From Gymnopus androsaceus JB14 (taxonomy: Eukaryota; Basidiomycota; Agaricomycetes; Agaricales; Omphalotaceae), in assembly GCA_009733575.1 (NCBI GenBank), contig ML769498.1:1-64000 (forward strand): a stretch of 64,000 bases of DNA. The letters run 5' to 3'. Positions 48,119-59,709 of the stretch are shown here, one piece after another. The notes under the pieces are model-generated. The model was not told where the DNA came from. It worked only from the letters and a program-made list of their open reading frames with translations, and did no database searches. Position 1 is the first letter of the stretch. The number at the start of each line of letters is the position of its first letter. A program made the translations under genes and the position numbers.

Positions 48119-48334
48119 AGTTCCGAACAAGTTTCGGAACCCGTGCCAAATTTACTCAGATCCTGCACCAATTTCTGAAGTAGTCCGAACTTTTCTGAGT
48201 AGATACCAAATGTATTAATATGGTGTACATATGTATCCGAGAACATCTGGAAATAAGTGAATGAATCTGGTATGGTCTGATATGGTCTAATAACCGCCTC
48301 TTGCCACATTTCCCTGCCCCTCCTTCTGCCCCGT

Positions 48335-49018
48335 TCACCGCTCTCTGCTGTCTCCCATAGCCCCCGCGCCGCCAGAAACACTGTTGTCACGGCTACCGGT
48401 ACCATTCGCGGGATTCCCAGTCGTCTTGTTCGCGTTCTGTATTGAACAGTAACTTGTGAGTTCAAGAAAAGATTGCGACGAGATAACATTACGAACCTTC
48501 TTCAATTTTCTCGCTTGTGTCTCATACATATACCTGCGTGAAATTCAGATTAAGTGCAAAACCAAAAAACCGCGTAAACGTACGTCTTTCATTGTCTTCG
48601 GAACATCCTTCCATATTGCAGTGAATTCGGCGGTGGTGACTTCGTGAGTTTTGAGATACTCCGCAGCAAATAAGATTCTGGGACTAGTCAGCATACTGGA
48701 GAAACAAGTATGGTAACGCAGATGTACCGTCCTGTAATCTTCTAATACCATCAGTTGCTGCTTCTTAGGAACAGGCTTTGCTTTCACAGTACTGGTGAGC
48801 GCCGCTGAAGAAGGTGGGACCGTTTGAGGGACTGAATGAGAGGACAGATGAAATTGCTGACAATGATGATGTTAGCGATGGCGCAGAGTGAAGGTCAACG
48901 CAGTTACTGTCTTCAAATGGCAAGATGTTCTGGATAAAGTGGCGCGGGCAGATTGCGAATTGAATTTGAGGTGATTTCAGAAGGGAATGCTGTAGTGTTG
49001 ACGTTGAAGCAATAGGCA
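48335..49018 (-). CDS. Possible HMG-box-like protein (weak)
   Basis: Start MPIASTSTLQHSLLKSPQIQ at 49018, then RHFIQNILPFED. An intron ending ctcattcag allows IPQTVPPSSAALTSTVKAKP. The next part, PRILFAAEYLKTHE, then FTAIWKDVPKTMKD and, after an intron, YMYETQARKLKKV, follows the spacing of a degenerate HMG box (Phe, Trp, Lys-x-x-Tyr, basic end). The usual Arg-Pro-Pro-Asn-Ala-Phe start is missing. The join before YMYETQ does not keep frame with simple GT-AG choices, so it may be decayed or have another splice plan. The tail is Gly/Ser-rich. Function uncertain; if real, a DNA-binding regulator. Confidence 0.35.
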
Positions 49019-49019
49019 T

Positions 49020-51747
49020 GGTCAGAGAGCCGGGAGAATAGCTAGTCGTAGCAGTCGTAGTAGTAGTGTCGATCTTCCGATTTTTCTTGCACCTCTTTTT
49101 TGAGAGAGTTTCGAGATTGTTCGCTGCTTTTTGCTGTGGAGAACTATCAAATACAAAATCGGATTATGTATCGTTTCAGAAGTCTAGCATGCACCTTTTC
49201 CCTAAACTTTCGTCATGATATCAGGCACGAAACGGGTTGATTATCCTGTAACCGAGCATTGAAGGCTCTTTTCTTGCTCTGATTCTGTGCCGGATTGTGA
49301 GCTGGAGCTTTCGCCTACGTTCATTGGAACTGAAATGAGTGAGAAAAGGATAAAGATCATCGCGAAGAAAGAAAACCGTGAAGCGATTAACGTGATGGAT
49401 GACGTGTCCACACCGGCAAGATAGTCCTAGTCGATTGCAAAAGAATATGATTGCTGTCTACGTCTACGATTAGTCGGAGTGGACATAAATTCCACGATTT
49501 TGTCTGTGCCAAAAGTATCACGTTTAGCAATAACAGCAGTTCACTCCGTTTCATCCATTCCATTCTCGGATACTTTCGGTTTGACCCGTATTTTCTCAGA
49601 CCAACTCAGTGTGGGTTTTCACTGGGGATGATCGCCGACCCAACCCTTGGTAAGTCGATCTATGCTTGACATGGGGTTTTAACAAACAGTCGTTATAGGT
49701 CTTAACGACGACGGCTTCTCCTTGTCGCGGCGCTAGGTTTCGATATTAACGAGCTAATACTGCAATCACTCAATTCCTGTTTTTTTCATGAGTGTCTGTT
49801 TCTTGACCGCTTATTATGTTTCTTCCCCGAACAGTTAAAGTGGGCTCGCCTGTATCATTACCATAAAGAAACCTCTTTTTCACTTGCACGTACATGTACA
49901 TAGTAAGTATTGATACGACCTACGTGTGTGGAAGGGCTACCTGCTCGCCAGGTAGAATTCCGCGATACGACCTTCTTCGTTTCCAGTCCACACCGGACAT
50001 TCAATTCCCCGACCTTGCTTCTATTTCTTCTTTCTTATTTGGTTCGTACATAATTCAAGATATTGGTACGAATTTTACTTTATTCTTTTATTCATTTATT
50101 TTATCATCACTTACAATTGATATGATTCTGGGGAGGTGAAGACGACGTACTGGGCCTATTCCCAGTGTGTCTTTTGCATGGGAATTACAGCCAAGGTATA
50201 AATATGCCTTGGTTTGCATATTCTATTGCGGGGACGCGACTCGAAGTCTAATCCGATTAGAGATTAATTTTGTATGTATTTCTTACTTTACAATTTGTAC
50301 TTATTTTCGAGTATAAAGGACCTCGCGTCCAATCAATTAAACACGTTCTTCCTGTCCCAAACCACCAACGAGTGGTAAGCTCAACATAGCTGCAGGGCTC
50401 GTCACCGTCGTGTATTTTGAGCTCATTATCCGTTCATCGCACCAATCGATCTGTTTGATCATCTACAGCTACTCGGACTGTCGCGTCCAGTAGTTCTTTT
50501 TACTCGTTCTCATTGTCTATCTACGCGGACATCGATTCCGTACTGATAGACCTCTCTGGCTGGTTCCATTACCCCCAACACCCACTCACTCTTGGTCCAG
50601 GTGCCTGTAGACACCTCCTGCCATCCGGATTCACCCCCTGACGCGTCCCTCTCTTCACGACTGTTTAGTCTCGGTTCCCCTGAGAACCTAACTCCTCCTC
50701 TACACGTGTATAGCGCCATTTTCAGGTCTCCCACTCTTCCACCCTGTTTATAATAATGGCCTGTACATCAGTACAGTCAACTCAGGTCTTTGGTCCCGCA
50801 TTTCTGTGAGTTTTATACCTACCCAGTGCGGGCCAAGCCCAGCCGAAACTACAAATATATCTTTACCCAAGTCTCTCTATTAGGTTCTTACTAATTCTGA
50901 GTCTTGCCTTTACTCTGCTAGCCTAGCCTAACTTATCTCCAACATAGATGAGTAGATCAGACCCTGAAGCTGCTCTGAATCTCGCTTGCACCTGATGGAA
51001 TTGCCTCATTTCAGGTATTTCAAAAGTCTCAAGTTTGCAATATGCAATTGTATACAGAACTAACTACTTCTTCAGCACAGAGCCAGCTCTATCAAACATC
51101 ACTGCAGCCACTACGGCGACTGGCTCGAGGCTGAATAACCAAATCCAATGCTGGATACGCTTTTCTTTGATACTTCAACGAGGGATCATAGTATACTGTG
51201 TAGCGCTTGATGGTTTGGCAACTAAATTTCGAATTCTATAAGACATGCTCCAATGTCTCGAGTGTCGCGACGAAAGCTTCATGAACAACTATAGCGAACT
51301 TCGCCCTAGTTGTTCATGTAAAGATAGTGCAAACTTTGGCTCCGAGAGATCTATTCAACATCTCGATATCCTTCGATTCGATACCGAGACATATTGAAGC
51401 AAAATCTAGATTACAGTTGAGGAGTGGACTGGGCAGCCCACAGATGTACGGCGGACGATGGTGTGATTGAAAGCTCAACCGGTACCATCCTCGGAAACAC
51501 AAGTGAGTTTGAAGATTTCAGCGAGAAGTTCCTCTGGAATTTTACGGATGGGCGAAAGGATGTTTTGAAACGAAGCAATCTCGATGTCATCCGACTCGCA
51601 TAGACGCTTGAGTTTTCGAACAGAATAGGCGCTCTCAAGTCGCGAGCATGCGTGACATCATCGCGTGACATCATCGAAAGTCCTGTTCCCTCTTACTTTT
51701 CGACTTCTGTCGTCAGACTCGATAAAGTAGGCTCGTACGCCCGAGCA
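49020..51747. other. Long gene-poor region
   Basis: About 2.7 kb with only short open frames on both strands, none resembling a known family. It holds a 12-bp perfect inverted repeat near 51.3 kb. It may contain promoters of the flanking genes, an RNA gene not visible to me, or decayed sequence. Confidence 0.4.
51280..51318. repeat. Perfect 12-bp inverted repeat, 15-base loop
   Basis: catgaacaacta at 51280-51291 and tagttgttcatg at 51307-51318 pair fully. There is no T-run behind it and no reading frame around it. Confidence 0.75.
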
Positions 51748-54464
51748 ATGCTCACTGTTGCCAGGGCTTGTCCCAAAATTTCTCCTGCTTCACATTTTTA
51801 CAAGCTTCCAAGATCAGGGCCTCGCGCTCGTACCTTTGCGACAGAAGTCAAACCTCCAAAGAAAAGCCTTCTACAACGTGCAATAACTGTTGCGAAATAC
51901 ACTGGCTATGTGGCTGCCTCGTCTGTTGTCGGTGTCGGTGTCTTCACAGCGGGTATATTCATTCATGACGCGTTCACATATACCGAAAGGCATATAGACC
52001 GAGTCCCGGTGAACCCTCTTGCTTTGCATCTAGGTATGGATTGGCGCTTACAACGCTCACGATCTGAATCCTCCTGAACTTTATTTGCGCCTAGAACGTG
52101 GAGGAAAGAAGAATCTTCCAATTGCGAGAATCCTTGTTGACGATGAGGAAGATGATGAAATGAAAAAATTGGTGGATAAGCCAAAGCTGGTTATTATAGG
52201 AGGAGGCTGGGGCGTGAGTGTTTCTTTCATCTTCAGAGGTACGTTTATTGACGAAATAACTTAGGCTATGGGTGTACTGCAAACTCTTCATCCTGGAGAC
52301 TATCATGTTACGGTTATATCTGGTGAAACCTTCACAACATTCACACCGCTCCTACCTTGTAAATTGGTCATTCGAAATACAATAAATCCTACTCATAAAA
52401 CTCTCGTCTAGCTGCTGCTGTTGGAACCGTCCAGTTCCGTTCTCTTATTGAACCCATTAGGAAAATCATAGCACGTCTTCGCGGTCACTTTGTCTCTGGA
52501 AAAGCTGTCGATATCTCCATGCATGAACGGCTAGTGGAAGTTGAGACCACGAGTATGGGAGGCCAGAAGCAGAATCTGTATATTCCGTATGTCACACGTT
52601 CGCTCAGATGTCTTCGCAGCTCAATACTACATTGCAGTTACGACAAGCTCATTATTGCAGTTGGATCGACATCAAGCACCCATGGCGTTCCAGGACTTGA
52701 TCATTGCTTCCAACTCAAAACCATTGGAGACGCCCGACTAATTCGTCGTAGAATTCTCGACAACTTTGAAGCGGCCAGTCTCCCCACGACGTCATCCGAG
52801 GAACGCAAACGTCTACTTAGCTTCGTCGTATGTGGTATGTGCATTCAGAAGAATGACAACCTTCGTCTTATTAAACCTCGTTACAGGTGGAGGCCCAACA
52901 GGTGTAGAAACTGCTGCGGTACGTGCATTCAAGAGATCGGGACCCTTCGTCTTATGCTGGGAGCCGCAACCAGGAAATTTTTGATTTCTGTCAAGAGGAT
53001 ATCATGAACTATGTGAGTTCTTTCTGTTTCTCAGACAACATTCGGACGCTCATTCGACCAAGTTCCCGAAAATCTGCAGGGAAGATGTTTCAATCCACGT
53101 TATTCAATCCAGAGGGCACATTTTGAATACGGTATGCCTGTTTCACCTACTGAAAGTCCAAAATGCTGACTAGGCATTAGTACTCTGAAGCCATATCCAA
53201 CTACGCAGAGGTCTGTCGTATGATATCGTCTGCATTTACAGCTAAACAGTGAACGTCTATCAGGCTAAATTCAAACGTGATGGCGTCAACCTCATTACGA
53301 ACGCCCGGTTCGTTACGCTTCACTCTGGATCTTCGACTATTGACAATATTTCAGTGTTGCGGGGGTCACGCCCGACAGTGTTATATACTCATCGCACGGC
53401 CCAGACGGAAAGATGGAACAGCATACCATCCCAACAAACTTTACACTATGGTCCACCGGGATAGCGATGAATCCATTCGCGAAACGAGTTACAGATCTAC
53501 TTCCAAACCAGGTGCACAAGAAAGCCATAGAAGTCGATGCACATTTACGCGTGAAAGGATCTCCACTGGGTGATATATATGCTGTTGGTGATTGCGCAAC
53601 GGTGAGAGTCCCTCGTTTCCCCATCGCCTGCATATGCTGAATAATTTATCTAGATTGAGACGTCGCTTGTTAGTCACTTTATGGACTTTGTTGAAGAGGC
53701 CGACCAGGACAAGAACGGAAAAATAGATTTCAATGAATGGGAGGTTATGGGTAAGCAAGGATTCATCCGACTCCGTGTGTCTGCTTAAGTGCATCGTTTG
53801 CAGTGGCCAGAATCAAGAAAACGATTCCTATGGCTGAGGACCATGTTAGCGAGGTACGACTGCTCATTTTTGAATGTCTGGGTTTCTTATGGGCACCATA
53901 TAGGCCAGGGAGATCTTTCAAATGTACGACACCAACGGTGACAACTCTTTGGAACTCAATGAGCTTGTGCGTCTGTTAGACGACCTTGGAAACAAGATAA
54001 CTTCTCTACCAGCTGTGCGTTTGTCCCCACTCCCTTCTTGCAACCCAAATTCACTGTTTCAATTGTTCCCAGACAGCACAAGTTGCGTCACAGCAAGGCA
54101 AATACATTGGTAAAAAGTTGAACAAACTAGCGCGACAACGAAGCGTCCTTCAGGCCAACGAGCTTCCTGATACACCTGATGAAGCCATTATTGGGCCATT
54201 CCGGTACTTCCACCTGGGTAGCTTGGCTTATATCGGCAATGCAGCAGTGTTTGATTTGGGGAAGTACTCGTTCATGGGTGGTCTGGCTGCGATGTATGCC
54301 TGGAGGAGTGTTTATTGGAATGAGCAGGTTTCAACGAGGACGAGAGCGCTTTTGATGATTGATTGGATTATTCGGTGAGTTTTTCTTTAGTTGTTGTACG
54401 CTTCGTTACTTATATATATATTTCGTATAGAGGAATATGGGGAAGAGATCTCTCGCGTCTTTAG
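51748..54464 (+). CDS. Alternative (type II) NADH:ubiquinone oxidoreductase with EF-hand
   Basis: Rotenone-insensitive NADH dehydrogenase of the inner mitochondrial membrane; it passes electrons to quinone without pumping protons. The start MLTVARACPKISPASHFYKL is a basic presequence. AAVTVAKYTGY-like helix YVAASSVVGVGVFTAGIFIH may anchor it. FAD site LVIIGGGWGAMGVLQTL, then FTTFTPLLPSAAVGTV, YDKLIIAVGS, NADH site FVVCGGGPTGVETAA, and LWSTGIAMNPF, GDIYAVGDCAT. An insert with EF-hand-like loops (DQDKNGKIDFNEWE and YDTNGDNSLELNEL) suggests calcium control, as in external NDE types. C-terminus GPFRYFHLGSLAYIGN and GIWGRDLSRL. At least 13 introns, all GT-AG by eye; frame is kept at each join I checked. 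Confidence 0.88.
52835..52973 (+). repeat. Two adjacent introns of shared sequence
   Basis: Intron 52835-52886 and intron 52919-52973, separated by a 32-nt exon, share gtgcattca near the donor and ccttcgtcttat in the middle, in the same order and nearly the same spacing. This points to one intron being copied from the other. Confidence 0.75.
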
Positions 54465-54806
54465 GCTAATGTAGTGTCCTTGGTGTGTATCAAATTTAAA
54501 CTAGAAATGGACCTTTGCGCGCACTACATTAAAAGGGGCTCGCGGATAGGCCTGCCCTAAACTGAAGCGGTCAGCAAGTGAGACCCAAAGCCATGTCTCG
54601 GCTCGAAATCCTATATAGTCCCAGCACCGATCTCCAAGCACGCAATTACTTCTTTACCCCGAACCACTACATCTCTACTGGTATAGAGATCTTCACATTC
54701 CTATCGAATTAACTTCTATCTTTGCACACTTCGCTCTCATCTTCTCACAAATACGTTGAACGTTTTTGCTCTTTGCACACCACATTCTCAAACAAACACC
54801 CCTAAA

Positions 54807-56405
54807 ATGTCCGCACCCAACAACCAACTCTCTTTGCATGGCTATCTCGTCGCTGGTCGCTATGAACTTCTAGAAATCCTCGGTGCAGGCGCCTATGGCA
54901 CTGTTTACAAAGCCATTGATATCGACGCTGAAGAGCAGGGCCCCTTTCACTACGCCATCAAAGTCATAAACCAACCCGAGCTAGGCTCGCCAGAAGCGGA
55001 GCTACTGGACAGAGAAATTGCTTTCCACATGCGCGTCTCTGGCCATGAGAACGTGGTTAGCTTGTATGAAGTGTTTAAGGAGAATGGCAGCGTGTTTCTA
55101 CTACTGGAACTGTCCGAGGCCGGAACATTGCACAACTTCCTCTTTGAGAGCAGACTTTATGCCTCTGAAGACCGTAATCAGCAACTTAAAACCATATTCC
55201 TAGCGATTATCGACGGGTTGCTATACTGCCACGACCAAAACGTTTATCATCGCGACTTGAAGCCCGAAAACATCCTTTGTTCCAAGGACGGTACACAGAT
55301 TCAAATTGCAGACTTTGGTCTGTCAACGGACGAATCTGTTACGAGACAGTTATCTGGGACTACAACCTATATTCCGCCAGGTGCATTCTATGCTTGACTT
55401 TTATCTCGACTGTTCTAACATTCTTACTCTATCTTTGCAGAAGGGCTGAACGAGGCATATCTGCCTCCGTTATGTCCATATTCCCAAGATATCTGGGCGC
55501 TGGGCGTCATTCTCATCAACATCATCACTCGTCGCCAACCTTGGGGTTCCGCTACTCTCGACGACGAATGTTACCGCGCTTTCGGTTCGAAACCTAAGCC
55601 GTATTTATTGTCACTAGGCATCTCGGAGGATGTCGCAGAACTCTTAGTTAAGATTCTGGTCCAAAATCCCTATCAGCGACTGCACGCTCGCGACATACGC
55701 GATCGGGTGCTGAACATTCATGATTTCTTTGCAAAAAGATCGACTCCCCCCTCTGCGCACGCTCCAAACCCAAGAAAGTCAATAGCGCCGCCTCCTCGTC
55801 ATCCCCATCGCACAGTTGTTGCTCCACGACTAGTTTCTCCGCGTCAGAGAGCTTCCGATCCTCCTCCATTGCCTCCCCGTTGCGCCATGCCAAAGCCTGC
55901 TGTAGCGGCAGATACTCCCCGTACACCCTCGACCTTCTCAGCTTCTTCTTCGGCGGTTTCTTCGCCAGACAGCGCTGGACCCATCACCCCAGACTGGGCT
56001 CCCGTCTTGGTGCCCGGTTCCATATCGGATATCGGGAAATGTGACGAAGGAATAGATATGCCTGTGAGGCTAACGCCGACAAATCCTGTGGTTATAAAAG
56101 TCGAGATCACCCACGCCTTGTTTCCACCCTCGACGACTTCCATTGCTTCTCGAGGACTTGACGAATCGCTCACCTCCGACGTCAGTCCTCTCGTCGAGGT
56201 AGATATCACAGAATCACCGAGTCCGTCCGAAGTGTCCCAGCCTCTATCATCCAACGGTCTAGCTCGACCGGCGCCGCATCCCATCTTGCCTATGGTGCTC
56301 AAGCCGTCTCCTTCACTTTGCGATGCTCCCAAACCTGCAAAAACTCTGGTCGGCTTCTTAACATCTTGGCTACCTTTGTGTGGCCTTGGCTCGCGTGATA
56401 CTTGA
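54807..56405 (+). CDS. Ran1/Ksp1-like serine/threonine protein kinase 2
   Basis: Two exons, intron 55381-55440. Gly loop ILGAGAYGTVYKAID, lysine in YAIKVINQPE, catalytic loop YHRDLKPENILCSKDG, DFGLSTDES, then, across the splice, TYIPPEGLNE, and SQDIWALGVILINIITRRQP. All catalytic residues are present. The tail of about 200 residues is rich in Pro and Ser (APNPRKSIAPPPRHPH) and ends CGLGSRDT; likely disordered. The splice site falls at the same place as in the kinase at 11.3-12.7 kb (after the Pro before Glu), so the two are paralogues. Ran1-group kinases report nutrient state; the specific role here is inferred from family only. Confidence 0.87.
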
Positions 56406-56661
56406 TACTGTTAGACGGAAGGGAGGGCGGGAAGGTTGTATGGGATGTGAGGAAAAGAAGGAATTCAACTGATGGTCGGGAAGCTGGATTGACTGCGCGA
56501 ACTGGGCCCGGTTCTCTCTTTTTTTGGGACTCGTTTCTTAGTGATGGACTAAGCTCATGGACTTTTTTTCTCTCTTTTTTTCTCTCTTTCCATTTGGGAC
56601 TCTGTGGATGGACTCGGCTTCGTTTTTCTTTGGGACTCGGTTGTTGTGGCTTACGGACCTT

Positions 56662-56703
<42 letters not shown>

Positions 56704-57959
56704 ACTCGGTGGTTATGGACGGACTAGGCTTCATGGACCTTTTTCTCTTCCTCTGTCGTGGACGATCTTTTGACGAGAACAGCTGCCTGCTACTAACGCA
56801 ATTTTTTACAGGGTGCTCACGTTTATTTTTCTATTACTCTTTCTCTGTTCTCCCTGCTTTCTTTGCTTTCATTGTTGCTTTCGGCTTTCGGATCTTCATG
56901 CTTTTGTACTCGCTTTCAGACTCGGACTTCCTTTGTATTTCTAGTATCGGATTCGTGGACTCGCGCTGGCGCGAACAGCTTATTGCTACTGATGCTTCTT
57001 TTACAGGTGCTTGTTCTTCGAGCTCAATCCTTCGATCCGCATTTCCACTTTCGCCCTCACTTGAATCGACTACTAATATAGTTACCTCTTATACAGGTTT
57101 CACCGCCATCCTATTTGGAAGGAAAGATGGATTGCCTGCGTGAACTGGGAAGGTACGTATTCTTTTCGCCCATGAACTCTTGACTCTACTAATATACCTC
57201 AGATACAGGTTTTGCCGTGATCCCGTTTCCGACCCTCCCTCATACATAGCTTGGATGTTCTCCTTTCGATTCTCTTCCTCAGTCACCTCCGTTCTCCCTG
57301 TTCTTTTTTTTTTTTCATTCCTTTCCCGAGTAAACTCTGTTCCCCCCGGCAGAGAAGTGCTCTCCCACTTTCATCCTCTTCCAGAGTAACCTCCGTTCCC
57401 CCCGGCGGAGAAGTGCTCTTTTTTTTTTCGTTGCCTCACCAAAATGGGTCAACTATTTTGGTGGGGTTTCGTACAATGTACTACTGTGCTATAATGGTAG
57501 CCCAGTGGTGCGTTGTACGAAACCTCATCAGTCTAGTAGTGATTGAATTTATAGACTGACGCGTCACGCCTACAGCTAACCCGTCTTTTTACAGGATGTG
57601 CATCCTATGTATGCTTTATGGCCTTGTCCGCTCGGCTGTGTTGTTTTATGCTTGTAGTGCCTTCATTGCTTTTTCGTGCTCAACACCAGCGACAACTCAT
57701 TCATGATACTACTAAATGTCGATATCGATTGTAACGGCAGTTCAATTCTAGATGTTCTTATTTTGATGTAGATATCTGAAAAGGCATTCTCTGCCGTTCT
57801 TCCTACACCTCGGACGCTTTTACTACTTACGCTTTCCACTCTGTCAGTCAACGCTGGCTTCAGCTACCTAGTGCAATATCATCCCGCCATTCTTTTATTA
57901 CATCTATAGCAGATGCTCTTGAATCCAGAAAATAAGCTACTTATAGCTGCATAGAGCTA
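56406..57959. other. Low-complexity non-coding region
   Basis: Pyrimidine-rich 3' region with a (CT)n tract (56666-56699), diverged tandem units containing tgggactcgg and atggactcggcttc (56520-56740), and two copies of a 35-base unit with gttccccccggc (57329-57363, 57386-57420). Near 57432-57520, two inverted repeats occur (caccaaaat/attttggtg and ggtttcgtacaa/ttgtacgaaacc). No gene is supported. Confidence 0.6.
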
Positions 57960-59328
57960 TTGCTTACAGCTAATGCCATTACTTATCTAACCAGTTCAGT
58001 AAACCTTCGTAGGCGAAATTTGGGTGAATCAACCCAGGGCGTGTTAGAGACAGTACACGGCGCTAAAGTACGGCAAAAATTGCGTTTCGGCGCCAAATTC
58101 GCGCTTCAATGCTTTCACGTCGTCTACTCACTAGAACGCTTCCTTCGTACTCGATATTTAGAGAAACTTCGCGTTTCCGATCACTATCTTCCTTTGGGCC
58201 ACGTTTTGGCTTTCGAGCTCAACAAAAACACGAATCAAGCCTCTCGCGGTAGGCTAGCAGTTTCTGTGGATTCGCAGGTGCTTATAGATACCAGCCTATT
58301 AATTCGCCGTCAATATGCTCAAGCAGCTGAACCTAAACCGTCAGAACCGACGAGGGAAGAAATAGAAGAAGATGCCATGGTCACGTACGGGGTAAGCTGA
58401 AAGGTTCGCTCAAAAAACAAATTGCTCAACTTTTTACAGGACGACACGCTCTTGGCAATATTTGACCGCGTAAAAGAAGTCTGGCCTCATCCTACAGTTC
58501 CTATACCTGCAGGCTGGTCTGCTAATTGGGAGGAATGGGATATGCTGGTCTCGATATATTGGACCTCATTCCAATATCTCATGCTCCCCCAAATCGAAAT
58601 GGTCGTCAACATCTATTACGCTATCCCCGGCGAAACCCGCCCAATCATCTACAATCATGACGGTGCTTTCATCTTTACTATCGTCGACAGGCCTTCCGAA
58701 TTTTATGTCCTCAACTTCCAGAATGGAACTCGTATCGCCAGATTGACTTGTCCAGACGCACCTCTAACAGAAACTTCCGTCGTAGAACTCGCTGCTTACT
58801 CCAGAGAAGTTGGTCTTTGAAGAACTTGAGCCTTCAGAGGAGGGTGCTTCGGCGTTACAGAGAATTATGGCTCGGGATCGTAGTGTTATCCCTGAGCTCG
58901 AAAAGTTTTTGGGGTACATTCCGGAACATACAGAGCTGTGGGAGGAACATCCGGGCTTGGACAAGGAGAAGTTGGAGAAGATGACGGAGGACCAACAACT
59001 TGTGGAGCTGCAGACACTTTTGCGCGAAGTTGAAACCCGTTCACCGGAATTCAAAGAAGCAAGTGAAGCTTGGGATCGAGGGAGACAGCTGACGGATATA
59101 GCCGACGACGAAGTCGATCCTGAATCGGTTGAACGTGATATCAATGCCCTCGGTCTCAAGAAGGAGATGGGAGAGTTCGAGAGCTTGTTGGACAGTGCTG
59201 AAGGGGAATTGAAAAACCTTGATGGGACCCTCGACGAAACTCTTGAAGTGGCAAGCCGAACTGAAACCGCTGATAAATCCCGGAGCTCGCTCCAGTTCAA
59301 TCTGACGACGGTGATGAGGACAGGGTGA
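57960..59328 (+). CDS. Uncharacterised acidic protein
   Basis: At least three exons, with introns at 58392-58439 and 58732-58804. The first exon has VRQKLRFGAKFALQCFHVVY and DHYLPLGHVLAFELNKN; its true start is upstream because no ATG opens this frame. Exon two has DDTLLAIFDRVKEVWPHP and WDMLVSIYWTSFQYLMLPQ, then YNHDGAFIFTIVDRPSEFYV. The last part is strongly acidic and helical (ELEPSEEGASALQR, EKMTEDQQLVELQTLLREVE, GEFESLLDSAEGELKNL). No family recognised. The 3' end may continue, in another frame, as SDDGDEDRVRLSVPFEEK to about 59380 if one more small intron or shift exists. The second intron resolves an otherwise apparent frameshift. Confidence 0.5.
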
Positions 59329-59709
59329 GGCTCAGCGTTCCCTTCGAGGAGAAGAACGAGAAAGGGAAGAGTAAGTAAAATTATAGTAACTCTTTGTGTG
59401 AATTAATGATGATGTTGACCCAACTTGATGAAAAGTTGAGCCTCACTACTAACACTCCGTTGCTTTCCTTCGCTTCAATCGCTGTTCTTGATCTGTCTGC
59501 CTGGTCATTATTCTAGACTTCTGAAATTGAGGTTCTCTCTGACTTGGCGATGAAGCATCATGGCTTAAACTTGATCACTGGTAGAAAAATTCTTACAAGT
59601 TACTTTCAAGTACTTCATAATCATAAGTTATTAACGTTGCTGCCGGCCGGCCCGCCTTTGCCGTCTCTTGCTTCTATCCACGACATCCAACGGCGATCCC
59701 TTCATTGCG

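Noticed and set aside
57440..57540. tRNA-like look of the inverted repeats with gtagcccagtggtgcg
   Set aside because: No proper B box (ggttcgaatcc) or cloverleaf spacing; better read as nested inverted repeats.
58748..59300. Minus-strand Ser-rich frame opposite the acidic protein
   Set aside because: Ser-rich frames are the usual antisense of acidic coding sequence; no other support.
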